Source: Gemmatimonadota bacterium
GTDB lineage: Bacteria > Gemmatimonadota > Gemmatimonadetes > Gemmatimonadales > Gemmatimonadaceae
Direction: 5' to 3'
DNA length: 64,000 nucleotides
Assembly: GCA_020161135.1 (NCBI GenBank)
Contig: JAIUOB010000004.1
Location: forward strand, 620,001 to 684,000
The first letter of the stretch is position 1, and each line of letters begins with the position of its first letter. Below the pieces are notes generated by a model. The model saw only the letters and a list, made by a program, of their open reading frames with translations. It had not been told where the DNA came from and made no database searches. This document shows positions 8,981 to 19,400 of this stretch, one piece after another. The position numbers and the translations under genes were made by a program.

Positions 8981-9700
8981 CTAGCGCCGCCGTCCGCCGC
9001 TCAGCATGGCGGGGGTCCAGGTGAGACCCACCGTGACGGACTCATCGCTCCCGGCCACGTCGGACCCGCTGAACGTCGCCGCCGCGCGCATCCCGAAGCG
9101 GTCGTTGGCCTTCCACTCGACCCCCACGTCGACGTTGAGGCTGGCCGTCGTGCGCGCCTTCCGCCCCGGCCCGCATCGCGCACAGGCGTCGAGCGCCACC
9201 CGGGGGTGAGCGTAGGGCGTGAGCGCCATCCCGGCGTCCAGATCGAACGTGTGCCCCACACTCACCCCGACGGGCACGCGCCACACCGACGAGCCGTCGC
9301 CAAAGCTCCCGCCGATTCCGCCGGTCAGCAGCATGGCCAGCGGCTGCTCCGGCGTCGCCGTGGTCAGTTCGCGGGCTAGGTAGCCCCCCAGCACCAGTCG
9401 GGGGTTCTGCGGCCCCTTGGGGTCGGCCAGCGCCGCGTCGAGCTGCCAGTGCATCCCCGCCCCGGCGCCCTCACGCCACTGAAAGAGGAAGGTCGTCCCA
9501 CCACCGCCCGCCACCGCCGCGGTGTAGTCCCGCGTGGCCGCGTACGGGGCCTGCAGCGACGCGTAGTTCGCCGCCTGCGCATGCACCACCGTCGGCGCCG
9601 CTCCAGCCATCGCCACCGACACTGCGGCCAGCGCCGCCCATCCACGCCACGCGCCACTCTGCCCCATGTGGCGCGCACACCAACCCACGTTGTTTGTCAT
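8981..9700 (-). CDS. Putative outer-membrane beta-barrel protein
   Basis: 239 aa. The ATG at 9700 is supported by GGAGG seven bases upstream. A signal peptide follows after a polar N-terminus (core WAALAAVSVAMAGAA, cleavage near VHA-QA). The mature part alternates polar and apolar residues in short strands (TTFLFQWREGAG, LVLGGYLARELT, GVSVGHTFDLDAG, ASLNVDVGVEWKA, ESVTVGLTWTPAML), as expected of a small outer-membrane barrel or OmpW/OprG-like fold. One CxxC (ACARC) could form a disulfide. No catalytic motif is visible. It is a single-gene transcript: divergent from the GWxTD gene and closed by a terminator at 8876-8904. Confidence 0.75.
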   Translation of the reverse strand: MTNNVGWCARHMGQSGAWRGWAALAAVSVAMAGAAPTVVHAQAANYASLQAPYAATRDYTAAVAGGGGTTFLFQWREGAGAGMHWQLDAALADPKGPQNPRLVLGGYLARELTTATPEQPLAMLLTGGIGGSFGDGSSVWRVPVGVSVGHTFDLDAGMALTPYAHPRVALDACARCGPGRKARTTASLNVDVGVEWKANDRFGMRAAATFSGSDVAGSDESVTVGLTWTPAMLSGGRRR

Positions 9701-9877
9701 CCACCGCCCTCCGCGGTTCGCTTGTCGTCTGCATCACATCGCCACGGGCACCGCAACGGCGCCGGATGCCCTGATCGCCATCGCGCCGTCAACAGGTTAT
9801 CGTGCGCGAGTGGTGGCTTGTACCGCCCCACGTCCAACCGGGTCCCGCGACCGCTCGTCGTGCCCTTCTTTCTTCGC

Positions 9878-12166
9878 ATGTGCCGTCACATGCGCCGCCG
9901 CGTGTGCCGGATCGGTGGTGTGCTCGCCGTCCTCGCCGCCGTCGCGCCAGCCGCCTCGCTCGCCCCCACGGTCCACGCCCAGTCCGCCCGCAGCGCGGGG
10001 ACGCCGGCGATCGACTCGCTGCTCGCGCGTGCGCGTCAGGTCGCGAGCGCCGGTGACACCGCCGAGGCGCTGGAGCTCCTCGAACAGGCCACCGACCGCG
10101 CCCCCCGCGATCTCGAGGCGCTCTACCAGCGCGGGCGCCTGCTGACGCGTACCCTGACCCTGGGCTTCGGCAACCCGCTCCGCATCACCATCGCCCAGCG
10201 CCTGCTCAACCGCGGCGCCGACCTCGCCCCGCACGACGCACGGTTCCTGCTCGAGCTCGGGCGCCTGCGACTGCGCACCCCCATGTTGCGCGCCGACGCC
10301 GAACGCATCTTCGCGCGCGCGCTCACGGTCGCGCTCGAGCAGGGCGACCGCCCGCTCATTGCAGAGTGCGCGTCGGAGTATGCCGACCTGTACGCCCGAC
10401 GCTATCGCTCCACGTTCCGGCGCTGGCGCTACACCAGCAACATCTTCTTCGACCCTCGGGCCGTGCGCGCGCGGCTGCACTACACCCGCGACTTCCTCGA
10501 ACATCACGGCGAACCGATGCCGCAGGCTGGCGACGGCGACCGGGATCGCGCCGACCGGCTCTATCGTCGTGCGCTCGAGGCCGACCCGGACCACCTGGTG
10601 AGCGCGGTGGGCGTGCTCGCCCTGCTGTACGACGTCGACCGGCACACGGAGATGCGCGCCATCGCGGCACCGCTGCTCGCGCGACGCGCCCGCGCCGGCG
10701 TCGCCGACACCCTCCCGCCGACGGAGCGCGCGCAGCTCGCCACCGTCGCCTTCGCCGATGGGCTCGCGGCGTGGCGGCTCGCCGACGCGGACGCCGCCGA
10801 TGCGCGGTTCACGCTGGGACTGTCCCTGCTGCCGGCCGCGGAGCGGGACGAGTTGCTCGACATCGGCCGCTTGCTCCGCCCCGGCGATTCGGTACGCGTG
10901 GCCGGCACACCCACCGACGCGCGCACGGCCACGGTCGCCGCGTTCTGGGACGCCGCCGACCCGCTGCTCTCGACCCCCGTGAACGAGGCACGTGTCGAGT
11001 ATTTCGCGCGCATCGCGCTCACGATGCTGCGCTACGACGAACCCACGACCAGCGTGCGCGGCTGGCGCACCGATCGCGGCGGCATCATCGTGCGCTACGG
11101 AGAGCCGCCGGTCGAGGCGCTCTTCCCACCCACCAACGACATCTCCGCGCGGGACCTCACGGGACGCGTCGTCACGATCTTCCGCTACCCCGCCATCGAT
11201 CGCGACTTTGTCTTCGCAGGCGCACCGACGCTGAGCGACGCCACCTTCGCCGGTGACTTCCGCACACTCGCTGACGAAGCGCGGTTCGACGATCCGTTCC
11301 GTCTCGACAATCTCAACCGCAGCCACGCCGTCGACAGCATGCCGGTGCAGGTGGTGCGACTGCGCGGACGCACGCCGCAGGAGCACGTGGTCCTCACCGC
11401 CGTCTCCGTACCGGCCACGCGCCTCTACGCGAAGGCCGAGATCGATCGCGGGGAATTGACGGTGCGCACCTTCGGCGGGCCGCTGGGCGCCATGCGACCC
11501 GCCGGCACGCGCGCGGTACCCGTGACGCTCCCGGTGCGCCGCGATCCCGACATCGCGCGAGTCGACACGATGCGGCAGGGCGACTACCGCGTTCGGGTCG
11601 AAGCGGTCGACGACGCCGTGACGGGCGCTGCGGCCCGCGCGCACGTCGCGGTCATGCTCACCGACCCACGCGACGCCTCGCTCGCGGTGAGTGACCTGCT
11701 GCTGGGACGCGGACGCCGCCCGGGCACCTCCACGGACGACGCCGCACTGCGCTCGGTGCTGGACGCCGGCGTGCAGGCGATTCCCGGCGCGCGTCTCGCG
11801 CCACGCGATACCTTCACGGTCGCGTGGGAGACGTACGGCGCGCAGCGCGATGCGACCGATCGCGTGCAGCTCGAGGTGGGCATCACCATCACCCTCCTCG
11901 ACATCGACCGCGAGGGCGGCTCGCTCACCCGCTGGTTCGGCAACGTCGCCGACCTCGTCGGGCTCACCCCCGAAGGCGACCAGCAACTCGGCATGCGCTT
12001 CACGCGCGACGAGCAACTCGCCGGCCGCGATCGGGTACCACTCGCCATCGGCATCAGCCTCGGCACCTCGCCCGCCGGGCGCTATCGTCTCGACGTGAGC
12101 GTGCGCGACAAGGCCTCCGGCCAGGTGGCGCGCACCAGTCGTGAATTCACCATCGGAGTCCGATGA
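9878..12166 (+). CDS. GWxTD-domain secreted protein with TPR-like N-terminus
   Basis: 762 aa from ATG 9878; an in-frame ATG at 9890 is equally possible and no ribosome binding site decides. A signal peptide (GGVLAVLAAVAPAASLAPTVHAQS) is followed by helical repeats that read as TPR-like (LLARARQVASAGDTAEALELLEQATDRAP, then DLEALYQRGRLL). The diagnostic motif lies in the middle, GWRTDRGGIIVRYGEP, the GWxTD domain found in secreted proteins of Bacteroidota, Acidobacteria and relatives. The C-terminal half is beta-rich (for example YRLDVSVRDKASGQVARTSREF). The function of GWxTD proteins is not established. The stop overlaps the next gene's start by ATGA, so the two are translated together. Confidence 0.9.
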   Translation: MCRHMRRRVCRIGGVLAVLAAVAPAASLAPTVHAQSARSAGTPAIDSLLARARQVASAGDTAEALELLEQATDRAPRDLEALYQRGRLLTRTLTLGFGNPLRITIAQRLLNRGADLAPHDARFLLELGRLRLRTPMLRADAERIFARALTVALEQGDRPLIAECASEYADLYARRYRSTFRRWRYTSNIFFDPRAVRARLHYTRDFLEHHGEPMPQAGDGDRDRADRLYRRALEADPDHLVSAVGVLALLYDVDRHTEMRAIAAPLLARRARAGVADTLPPTERAQLATVAFADGLAAWRLADADAADARFTLGLSLLPAAERDELLDIGRLLRPGDSVRVAGTPTDARTATVAAFWDAADPLLSTPVNEARVEYFARIALTMLRYDEPTTSVRGWRTDRGGIIVRYGEPPVEALFPPTNDISARDLTGRVVTIFRYPAIDRDFVFAGAPTLSDATFAGDFRTLADEARFDDPFRLDNLNRSHAVDSMPVQVVRLRGRTPQEHVVLTAVSVPATRLYAKAEIDRGELTVRTFGGPLGAMRPAGTRAVPVTLPVRRDPDIARVDTMRQGDYRVRVEAVDDAVTGAAARAHVAVMLTDPRDASLAVSDLLLGRGRRPGTSTDDAALRSVLDAGVQAIPGARLAPRDTFTVAWETYGAQRDATDRVQLEVGITITLLDIDREGGSLTRWFGNVADLVGLTPEGDQQLGMRFTRDEQLAGRDRVPLAIGISLGTSPAGRYRLDVSVRDKASGQVARTSREFTIGVR

Positions 12167-13440
12167 TTTCCGTCATGCGCACCATGCGATGTGGGCCCGC
12201 TGCCCTCCTGCTCCTCACCGGATGGGCACCGCTGCAGGCTTCGCTGCAGGCCCAGCCGGTGCAACCGGCGCCGCGTGCCGAAGCCGCGGTCGTGCAGACC
12301 AACGCGCACAAGCTGCGCTACACGCTGGCCGGCGCACTCGTCGGGACGGCACTCGCCACGGCGTACTATGCCGTGAGCGACCCCGCCGACCGCGAGTCGG
12401 GGTGCAAGCCGTGGTCGTGTGCGCTCCCCTACCTCGCGGGCAGCGGCGCGCTCACCGGCCTCTTCCTCTCGCGTGAGCTCGCCATTCAGCGGCAGGCCAA
12501 TGTGCCGCGGCTCGGCGCGCGTGAGCGCGCGACCTTTGCCTCGGCGCCCGTCGTCGGCGCGGCCGGGAGCATCGCCGTGCGCGACTCGCTGGTGGCCGTG
12601 TTGAGCGACAGCGGCGTCACGCTGTTCAGCGCACCAGCAGGCGCCTCGGCGCGCCCTGCCGCGCTGCGGCGTCGCGCGGCGGGGCTCGGTGGGCTCCGAC
12701 AGGTCGCGTTGCCGGCAACGGGACAGATGCTGCTGGGAAGTGCCAGTGCGCTGTACGCGGGCAGCACCGAGTCGGGCACGTTCTCGCGCGTGCTGGGCGG
12801 ACAGGTGTCGGCACTGGCCGGCGTCGCCGGCGCGCCCACGACGGCGAGCAACGGTGCGGGCACCACGCTCATCGCGCGCGGTCGGGTGCTGCACCTGACC
12901 CAGGCCGTACCTGGCGCGGCGCCCACGGTGAGCGATTCGCTCGTCATCGACGCGCCGGTGCGGGCGGCGTTGCACGATGCGTCGAACGGACACTGGCTCG
13001 TGGCGACCGACTCGAGCGTCGTCGAAGTGATCGCGGCTGGTACCACGCTGCGCACCGGCCGGACGCTCGTGACGCCGACGCCGGTGCATGCGCTGGCGGC
13101 GAACGCCGACTACATCGCCGCCGCACTCGACGATCAGCGACTGCTGGTCTGGTCGCGCCGCGCGCTGGGCGGGGACGCCACGAATGGCAGCCTGCTCGAC
13201 CTTGGCTCGGCGTACCCGTACGACATCGCCTTTCGTGGGCGCGACCTGCTGGTCGCCGCGGGCACCGAAGGGCTGCTGCGCGTGGGCATGGAGCCGACAC
13301 TCAATGTGCGCGCCGTGGTAGCCGAGCTGGCTTACGTGACGCTGGTGACGGTCGACGCGCAGCAGCGCATCTGGGTGTACGATCGCGTGCGGCGCGCCCT
13401 GGTCGAGGTGCGGCTGCCCCTCGATCCGAAGTACAAGTAA
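12163..13440 (+). CDS. Secreted or membrane-anchored beta-propeller-like protein
   Basis: 425 aa, starting inside the stop of the GWxTD gene (ATGA). The first 30 residues look like a signal peptide (ALLLLTGWAPLQASLQAQ). A second hydrophobic stretch (YTLAGALVGTALATAYYAVS) and a third (PYLAGSGALTGLFLS) follow, so the N-terminus may stay in the membrane. From about residue 135 short repeated blades occur (GSIAVRDSLVAVLSDSGVTLFSAP, GTTLIARGRVLHLTQ, HWLVATDSSVVEVIAAGTTL, DYIAAALDDQRLLVWSRR), which read as a WD/PQQ-like propeller. I do not recognise a named family. Its coupling to the GWxTD gene suggests the two proteins work together. A strong terminator follows at 13455-13487. Confidence 0.75.
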   Translation: MISVMRTMRCGPAALLLLTGWAPLQASLQAQPVQPAPRAEAAVVQTNAHKLRYTLAGALVGTALATAYYAVSDPADRESGCKPWSCALPYLAGSGALTGLFLSRELAIQRQANVPRLGARERATFASAPVVGAAGSIAVRDSLVAVLSDSGVTLFSAPAGASARPAALRRRAAGLGGLRQVALPATGQMLLGSASALYAGSTESGTFSRVLGGQVSALAGVAGAPTTASNGAGTTLIARGRVLHLTQAVPGAAPTVSDSLVIDAPVRAALHDASNGHWLVATDSSVVEVIAAGTTLRTGRTLVTPTPVHALAANADYIAAALDDQRLLVWSRRALGGDATNGSLLDLGSAYPYDIAFRGRDLLVAAGTEGLLRVGMEPTLNVRAVVAELAYVTLVTVDAQQRIWVYDRVRRALVEVRLPLDPKYK

Positions 13441-13454
13441 GCAGTCGCCCAAAC

Positions 13455-13487
13455 ACAAAGGGCCCGGCATTGCGCCGGGCCCTTTGT
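13455..13487. terminator. Bidirectional terminator between convergent genes
   Basis: Arms 13455-13468 and 13474-13487 form a perfect 14-bp stem with a 5-base loop. The arm ends supply short T-tracts on both strands (CTTTGT). It separates the plus-strand gene ending at 13440 from the minus-strand operon ending at 13506. Confidence 0.85.
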
Positions 13488-13505
13488 CATGTCACCACCA
13501 CCCGC

Positions 13506-14609
13506 TTACCGCCCGCGAATGGACGGCGGCAGCGTGGCTTCGAGCAGCGTGGCCGATCCCATGCGCCCTTCGATGCCCGCCTTGGGCTGCAGGTTGATGC
13601 GCAGGAAGCCGAAGTCCCGCCACGGCCCCGGAGCCTGCGCCTTGGCGATCGTGTCGGTGGACAGGCGCGTCGCCATCGCGAAGATGACACGCGGGCTGTC
13701 GAAGACCACGTCCGGCGCCGGGTTCGACACATCGGCGTCGTAGAGCGAGGTGCGCGCCGGGTACGGCGACTGGCGCCGGCCGAGGTACACCGTGTCCTTG
13801 AAGCGGCCGGCGGTGTCGAGCTTCACACCGTACAGGTTGTAGTAGTAGCCGGCAGGCGGACGCAGGTAGTTCGAGTCGTTCACGACCATGATCTTGCCAC
13901 GCACTTCGACCCGACCGCGCGGGACGATCGTCATGTTGCCGTTCGTCGCGAACACGTACTCCTGATTGGCCGCCGGATCACCGGCACGCACCGGGATGGC
14001 GCGGCCGAAGGCGCCGAAGCGCACCGGCGCCGAGTTCGACGTCGCCTGGCTGCGGCGCGCCCAGATTGGACGGACCGCACTGGGCGTCGCACCGGCCGCA
14101 CCGGGCTCGATGCTCACGAGCACGACGTTGAGCGAGTCCGTGTTGGCGAGTGCGGGCGCCGCGTTGCGGGCCGTCGCGATGCGCAGCGCGATGTTGTTGC
14201 CGCCGTTGCGGAACGCATTGCCGGTGGTGTTGAACACCACGTTCGTGAACACCGGGTCGCCCGCCGCGTTGACGCTCGAGTCACGACGGGTGGCCGTGAT
14301 ACGCAGCGAGGTGGCCGGCGCGAACTTGGTGGCCGAATCGTTGGCGAACCACACGTTGTACGTGCCGGTCGCCAGCGAGTCGAGCCCCGACAGGTTCAGC
14401 ACCACCGAGTCGTTGCCCGGGTTGGCCGACGCGATCGGGCTCGCGGGGAACACGATCGTGCCGCGCGGCAGATTGGTCGACGTCTTCACGAAGATCGTGC
14501 CGAAGCCGAGATCGCCGACCGGCTCCGACGTGATCGAGCGCTCGTCGCCGCAGGCCGCAAGGGCGGCCAGGGCGACGGCAGCGGGGAGAAGCACACGGGT
14601 GCGGGTCAT
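13506..14609 (-). CDS. Lipoprotein of the PorV/T9SS-like operon
   Basis: 367 aa from ATG 14609, one base after the stop of the preceding gene; the frame is open further upstream but that would overlap it. The signal ends in LAALAAC (Cys20), so it is a lipoprotein. The mature protein is rich in beta-strands and Asn/Asp/Thr (TGTYNVWFANDSATKF, VFTNVVFNTTGNAF) with no catalytic motif; one segment, APDVVFDSPRVIFAMA, precedes a basic C-terminus. It is the last gene of a five-gene unit with a TonB receptor, a 1463-aa secreted protein, PorV and a barrel protein, so it probably sits at the cell surface with them. Function unknown. Confidence 0.82.
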   Translation of the reverse strand: MTRTRVLLPAAVALAALAACGDERSITSEPVGDLGFGTIFVKTSTNLPRGTIVFPASPIASANPGNDSVVLNLSGLDSLATGTYNVWFANDSATKFAPATSLRITATRRDSSVNAAGDPVFTNVVFNTTGNAFRNGGNNIALRIATARNAAPALANTDSLNVVLVSIEPGAAGATPSAVRPIWARRSQATSNSAPVRFGAFGRAIPVRAGDPAANQEYVFATNGNMTIVPRGRVEVRGKIMVVNDSNYLRPPAGYYYNLYGVKLDTAGRFKDTVYLGRRQSPYPARTSLYDADVSNPAPDVVFDSPRVIFAMATRLSTDTIAKAQAPGPWRDFGFLRINLQPKAGIEGRMGSATLLEATLPPSIRGR

Positions 14610-14610
14610 G

Positions 14611-15315
14611 TCAGCGACCCCCCACGTTGCCAGGGAGATAGCGGAAACCGAGCGAGAACATCGTGTTGAGCGCGGTGTTCTTGGCGGCCGGCGGCTGCGG
14701 GAAATCTTCCGGGAACGGCTGGATGAGTTCCGCGCGGTCGCGGGCAGGATTGAGGAACTGCCGATCGTAGTTCTGCATCTGAATGGCGCGGGCATCGAGC
14801 TGGATGCCGGCGCGATCCGAGAGCTTGAACCACACGCCGCCACCGAACGTGAAGGAGGCGTCGTTCTTGCGCGTCGCCTTCCCGTTGATCTGGGCGTCGA
14901 GGATCATGATGTACGTGCCGTAGCCGGCGTTCACGAACGGCGTCACCCGGCTGCCGGGATACCGCGCGGTACCCATCAGGCCGAGGTTGATCGTGTTGAC
15001 CGGCTGGCCGACGTACTGGTAGTAGACCGAGTCACCGCCGTTGACCGTCGCATTCGCGAAGCGCAGGCGCGTCAGGAAGTCGGCGCGATGCGTGTTGCCA
15101 CGCGCCACGTCGATCGCCGTGCCGAGACCGAAGTACTTGCTGAGCGCGTACTCGGCATCCAGGCCGACCAGCGCCTGGGCGTCGACACTGGCGGCGCGCT
15201 CCGGGCGAAGCGTGCCGATGCGGGTGGTGACGGCAAAGTTGCGGGTGGCGAGCTGCGCGACCGCCGGAGCAGCCGTGAGCGCGAGCGCCACCAGAATCCC
15301 CAGGGCGCGCCTCAT
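14611..15315 (-). CDS. Outer-membrane beta-barrel protein of the PorV operon
   Basis: 234 aa with a signal peptide (RALGILVALALTAAPAVA-Q). The mature part has the alternating strands of an 8-stranded barrel: FAVTTRIGTLRP, VGLDAEYALSKYFGLGTAIDVA, INLGLMGTARYPG, FVNAGYGTYIMIL, ASFTFGGGVWFKLSDRAGIQLDARAIQ, and a final MFSLGFRYLP. This matches the general OmpA-like or outer-membrane-protein beta-barrel (OMP_b-brl) pattern. Its start overlaps the stop of the PorV gene by ATGA and its own stop is one base from the lipoprotein start, so the three are tightly coupled. Probably a structural partner in the outer membrane; no enzyme motif seen. Confidence 0.82.
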   Translation of the reverse strand: MRRALGILVALALTAAPAVAQLATRNFAVTTRIGTLRPERAASVDAQALVGLDAEYALSKYFGLGTAIDVARGNTHRADFLTRLRFANATVNGGDSVYYQYVGQPVNTINLGLMGTARYPGSRVTPFVNAGYGTYIMILDAQINGKATRKNDASFTFGGGVWFKLSDRAGIQLDARAIQMQNYDRQFLNPARDRAELIQPFPEDFPQPPAAKNTALNTMFSLGFRYLPGNVGGR

Positions 15316-16418
15316 CGGGACACCTCGAACGAGAAGTACTGGATGTTCTGCAGCGCGCCGGCCGACTGGTACGCGTAGTCGAAGCGGAGCGCCCGATCCT
15401 TGACCGGCAGACGCAGGCCGAAGCCGCCGGTGAGGCCGACCGGGGTGTCGGTGCCGCGGTCACGATCGTCGTTGAAGAACCGCTTGCCGCCGCGCACGAA
15501 CAGCGTGTTGCGGAAGCCGTACTCGGCCGCGAACGCATACTGCGTGCTGAAGTCCGTCGACTCGTTCACCGCGACTTCGGCGTTGAGCAGGTGCTTGCCG
15601 CTCCCCTTGCCGAGCAGCGAGTTGGCGCTGCCCAACAGGTCGGAGCCGAGCGAGAGGCGGAACTCGACCGGCAGTTCCACGCCGGCCGCGTAGTACGAGA
15701 TGCGGCGCGTTTCGCTGAACACCGTGCGGTCGGTCGTCGACACGACGCGCGTGAGGAGCGCGCCGGTCGCCTTGCCCACCGTACCGACGTTGCTCACCGA
15801 GCCACCGACCGTGAGGCCGTACAGTCCGGTGTTGAACTGGCTGCCGATGTCACCGGCGATCCAGCGCGTGCCGGCATCGGGGATGCCTTCGGCGATGTAC
15901 TTGACCTGGCCGCCCACCGTGAGGCGGTCGGTCAGGCGCTTCGCGTAACCAATCCCGATGGACGTCGACGTCCACTGGAATGTGTTGCCGCCGAGACGCT
16001 CTCCGAACGGGTTGGCTTCGGTGGTCTTCTTGATGTCGCCCGAGTTGAGCGAGTTGAAGTGCACACCGAGCACGCCGCCGAGCGCCGGCTGGCTGATGCC
16101 CACGTAGGTCTGCGCGAGCCCCAGATCCTGGTACAGGTTCTGGCGTCCGGCAGCGATGGAGAAGCCCTCGGAGTACGCCGCACCGGCCGGATTCACGAAC
16201 CACGCCACCGGCCCCTGGACCGAGGCGGTGGTGGTGCCGGCCATGGCGCCCATGCGGGCGCCGACATCGAGGTGGAGGAAGTTGGCGCCGCGGGTACCCT
16301 GACGATTCGGGGTGTCCTGTGGCGTCGGGAGGAGGCCTCCGGGACCCTGGGCGGCCAGCGGCGCACCCAGGGCGAGGCTCAGTGCGCCAGCGGCGCAGAG
16401 AAGTCGGGAAAAGTGCAT
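15312..16418 (-). CDS. PorV/PorQ-family outer-membrane protein
   Basis: 368 aa. A signal peptide (AAGALSLALGAPLAAQ) leads into the PorV/PorQ hallmark: FLHLDVGARMGAMAGTTTAS ... GPVAWFVNPAGAAY, followed by FadL-like barrel strands. In Bacteroidota, PorV is the outer-membrane carrier of the type IX secretion system that receives CTD-bearing cargo and passes it to the sortase PorU. The gene lies 10 bases after a 1463-aa protein with a T9SS-type C-terminus, which supports that role here, although no other T9SS component (SprA, PorU, PorK-N) is in the window. It could also be a non-T9SS member of the same barrel family. Confidence 0.88.
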   Translation of the reverse strand: MHFSRLLCAAGALSLALGAPLAAQGPGGLLPTPQDTPNRQGTRGANFLHLDVGARMGAMAGTTTASVQGPVAWFVNPAGAAYSEGFSIAAGRQNLYQDLGLAQTYVGISQPALGGVLGVHFNSLNSGDIKKTTEANPFGERLGGNTFQWTSTSIGIGYAKRLTDRLTVGGQVKYIAEGIPDAGTRWIAGDIGSQFNTGLYGLTVGGSVSNVGTVGKATGALLTRVVSTTDRTVFSETRRISYYAAGVELPVEFRLSLGSDLLGSANSLLGKGSGKHLLNAEVAVNESTDFSTQYAFAAEYGFRNTLFVRGGKRFFNDDRDRGTDTPVGLTGGFGLRLPVKDRALRFDYAYQSAGALQNIQYFSFEVSR

Positions 16419-16428
16419 CGCGTCTCCC

Positions 16429-19400
16429 TTAGCGGACGATCACGAACTTGCCGCGCTGCACCTGATTCTTGCCCGACGAACCGGTCGCAGTGAGGACATA
16501 GAGGTAGAGACCCGACGCCAGATCCGTCCCTTCACGGGTGCGGAGGTTGTACGGCAGGTCACCGGTGGTCGCGTTGTTGCCGGCGTACGTCAGGTCGCTC
16601 TTGGTCCACGTGATTTCCTGCAGGAACTGACCGGACACCGAGTAGATGCGGAGGATGCCCTGCTCGGGGACGTTCGTGAACGTCACCTTCGGCACGGGGA
16701 GCCGCGTTCCGTCGACCGACTCCGCATCCGTGCGCGCCAGGTACGGATTGGGCACTACGCTCACCTTGGCGAGGTCGGCCTTGGTCACCTCGGCCTTGAC
16801 CGAGTACGGCGTGGCCGTGAGCTGGAAGATCGAGCGCGGGTCGAAGGTGCGCGTCAACTCGAATGCCTGACGCCATCCCGGCTGCGCCTGCAGGTAGCCG
16901 CCCGACACCGTCGCACCGCGCGAGTTGCCGTTGGCATTGATCTGCAGCGGATTGCAGCTCACCTGATCGATGCCATTGGCCGGGCGGACACCCGTGCCGT
17001 TCGCACCGCCCGTGCACCCCACCACGAACTTGTTGAGGCCGATCGAGTCAACGAGCACCGGGATCGGGCGGAACGCGTTGGCCCCGTCGGCCTGCACGAT
17101 GACCGTGCGCACGCCGCCGATGAGCGCCGAGCTGTCGCGCTCGACCTTTTGGAGCACGATGAGCGTGTCACCCGGCATCCACAGGGAGTCCGGCACGCTC
17201 ACGCGCACCGTGTCGTTGCCGGAGCCCAGGAGGCGCGTGTTGCCGATGCCACCCTGCGCGAACGTCGGGCGCGCCAGCATGGCGAACTTGACGTCCTCGA
17301 CACGGTTGCCGTTGGGGTCGTAGAACTTCATGGTGAACGGGACGCGCACCCGCACCAGCGGCCGTGTGGCCGTGGCGCCCACCAGCGCCGCGACCGCCGC
17401 CGACGTCTCCGTCACCGTGCTCGCCTTGGCCGCGACATCGGCGAGCGACGTCGACACCGTGCCCTGCAGGCTGGCCACCGGGTCGAGATTGAACGGCGCC
17501 CGCGGCCCCCACGGATCGGTGAGCCACGTCAGCTCGTACCGACCGCCCTTCACGCGCTTGTTGTTGGCCAGCGCGCCCGTGGTCGTCGAGAACAGCGCCG
17601 TTTGCAGCACCTGCGGCAGGAACTGGCGCGCATTCGCCTGCAGCGTGTCGCCCTCGCCCCGCATCACGAAGTTGCGGTCGCGGGTGGCGTTGCCGGCCAG
17701 CAGTTCGACACGGAAGCCGTTCGCACCGTTCGCCGAGTCGGACGGAATGGCCGTGAAGCCCGGGTAGAGCGGCGAGGCCACCTGGTCACGCGCCTGGTTG
17801 CCACCGTTCGCGCCGTACGGGTCGTTGATGGCGAAGATCGGCTTGTTGTCGGCCGTCGTCCACACATAGCCCGGGTAGTTGGCCGGGGCGTTGATCGTGT
17901 CGACGAACACGCGCGACGCGCCGCTGAAGCCGCGGAACGTGCCGGTCACGAGGTTGAGGCCGTTGCGCACCGGGACGTCGACCGGCGCCGTGAACACCTG
18001 TTCGCGCGCCAGGAAGTTCGTGGTGGCCGTGCCCGTCGCTGACGTGGCCGCGCGTGGAAGCACCCAGCGGGCGGCGATGGTCGTCGACGCCGCACGCGTG
18101 GTGGTGTCCACCGTCTTGCGCACGATGAACTGGTTGGCGAACACCATCTTGGTGGTGCCGGCGACGTCGTTGGCCACGGCGTCGATGACCACCGGCTGCG
18201 TCGCGCTGCCCTGCGTCGTCGCCGTGTCGACCCGCGCATACTGGCGCCCGGCGACGTTCGTGATGGGGGCGTACACGGTGAGCGACGCCGGCCCCGACGT
18301 GGCGAACGCCGAGTTGATGGTGTCACGCGGGAAGCCGAGCGCGTCCTGCACGTTCGTCACCACGAGGCCCCGACCAGGCAGCGAATCGACGATCGTGAAG
18401 TGCCGGTCCGCAAAGCCACGGGTGCGCGTGACGAACACGTAGTTGTACGTGCGTCCCGAGGGCAGGTCTTCCGTGAAGGTTGCCGTCTGCGGCACGCCGC
18501 GGACGTAGTTCACGGTCGTGATCGGGCGCCACGCGAACGCCGGCTGGGCGTCGTCGACCATGCGCGTGGGAGTGCTCTGGCAGGTCGTCACCCCCGCGCC
18601 GCTGGACGTCGTGAACGTCGTGCCGCCGTCGCACGACTTGAACACGTACACGCTCGACAGGTTGTCGTTGACGCGATTGCGCAGCGAATCGATCAACCCC
18701 GGGTTGAGGCGGAGAATGCGGCGGATCGCCACATCTCCGGCCGCCGAGTCGGCGCGCAGCTTGTCGAACAAGCGCACCATGTACGGATCGACCGGGGCAA
18801 TCTGGGGGAAGCGCACCGTGATGCGCGCCGCCACGGCATTGCTCGCCGTGCCGATCGTGAGCGAGTCACGCAGTTCCGCGCTCGTCAGCGTGTACACCGT
18901 CGCCGACTGACCATTGGTGGGCGGCGTCGCGGTCACGCGCGGGAGGGCGATCGCCTGCGGCCCTGAATAATTGGTGCGGTACGACTCCGTCAGCCCTTCG
19001 ATGGTCCGTCGTGCCGCGACCGAGTCGGGCGCCCACGACATGGCCCACAGGAACTGGGTGGTGTCGCCGGCCTTGAGCTGGAACGGCCCGGCCGTGATGA
19101 CACCCAGGATGTTCCCCCACTCGTTGCGGTAACCGCCGACGATGGTGTCGGAGTACGTCGCCGCACACCCCTGCGAGCCGCAGGTGGGCACGGAAATGGA
19201 GTCCTGCACGCCATCGTTGTTGTAGTCCCAGCGCCCGAAGCGCGGCGCCAGTGCACCGGGCACGAACTTCGGGAACTTCACGCCAGCCAGCGACGTCGGC
19301 AGCGAACCGTCCCACGTCTCCGGCGTGACCATGCCGGTGTAGTTGTTGATCGTGAAGTCGGACGGGTTCCGCCCGTCCATGAAGTCGTCTTCCTTCGACG

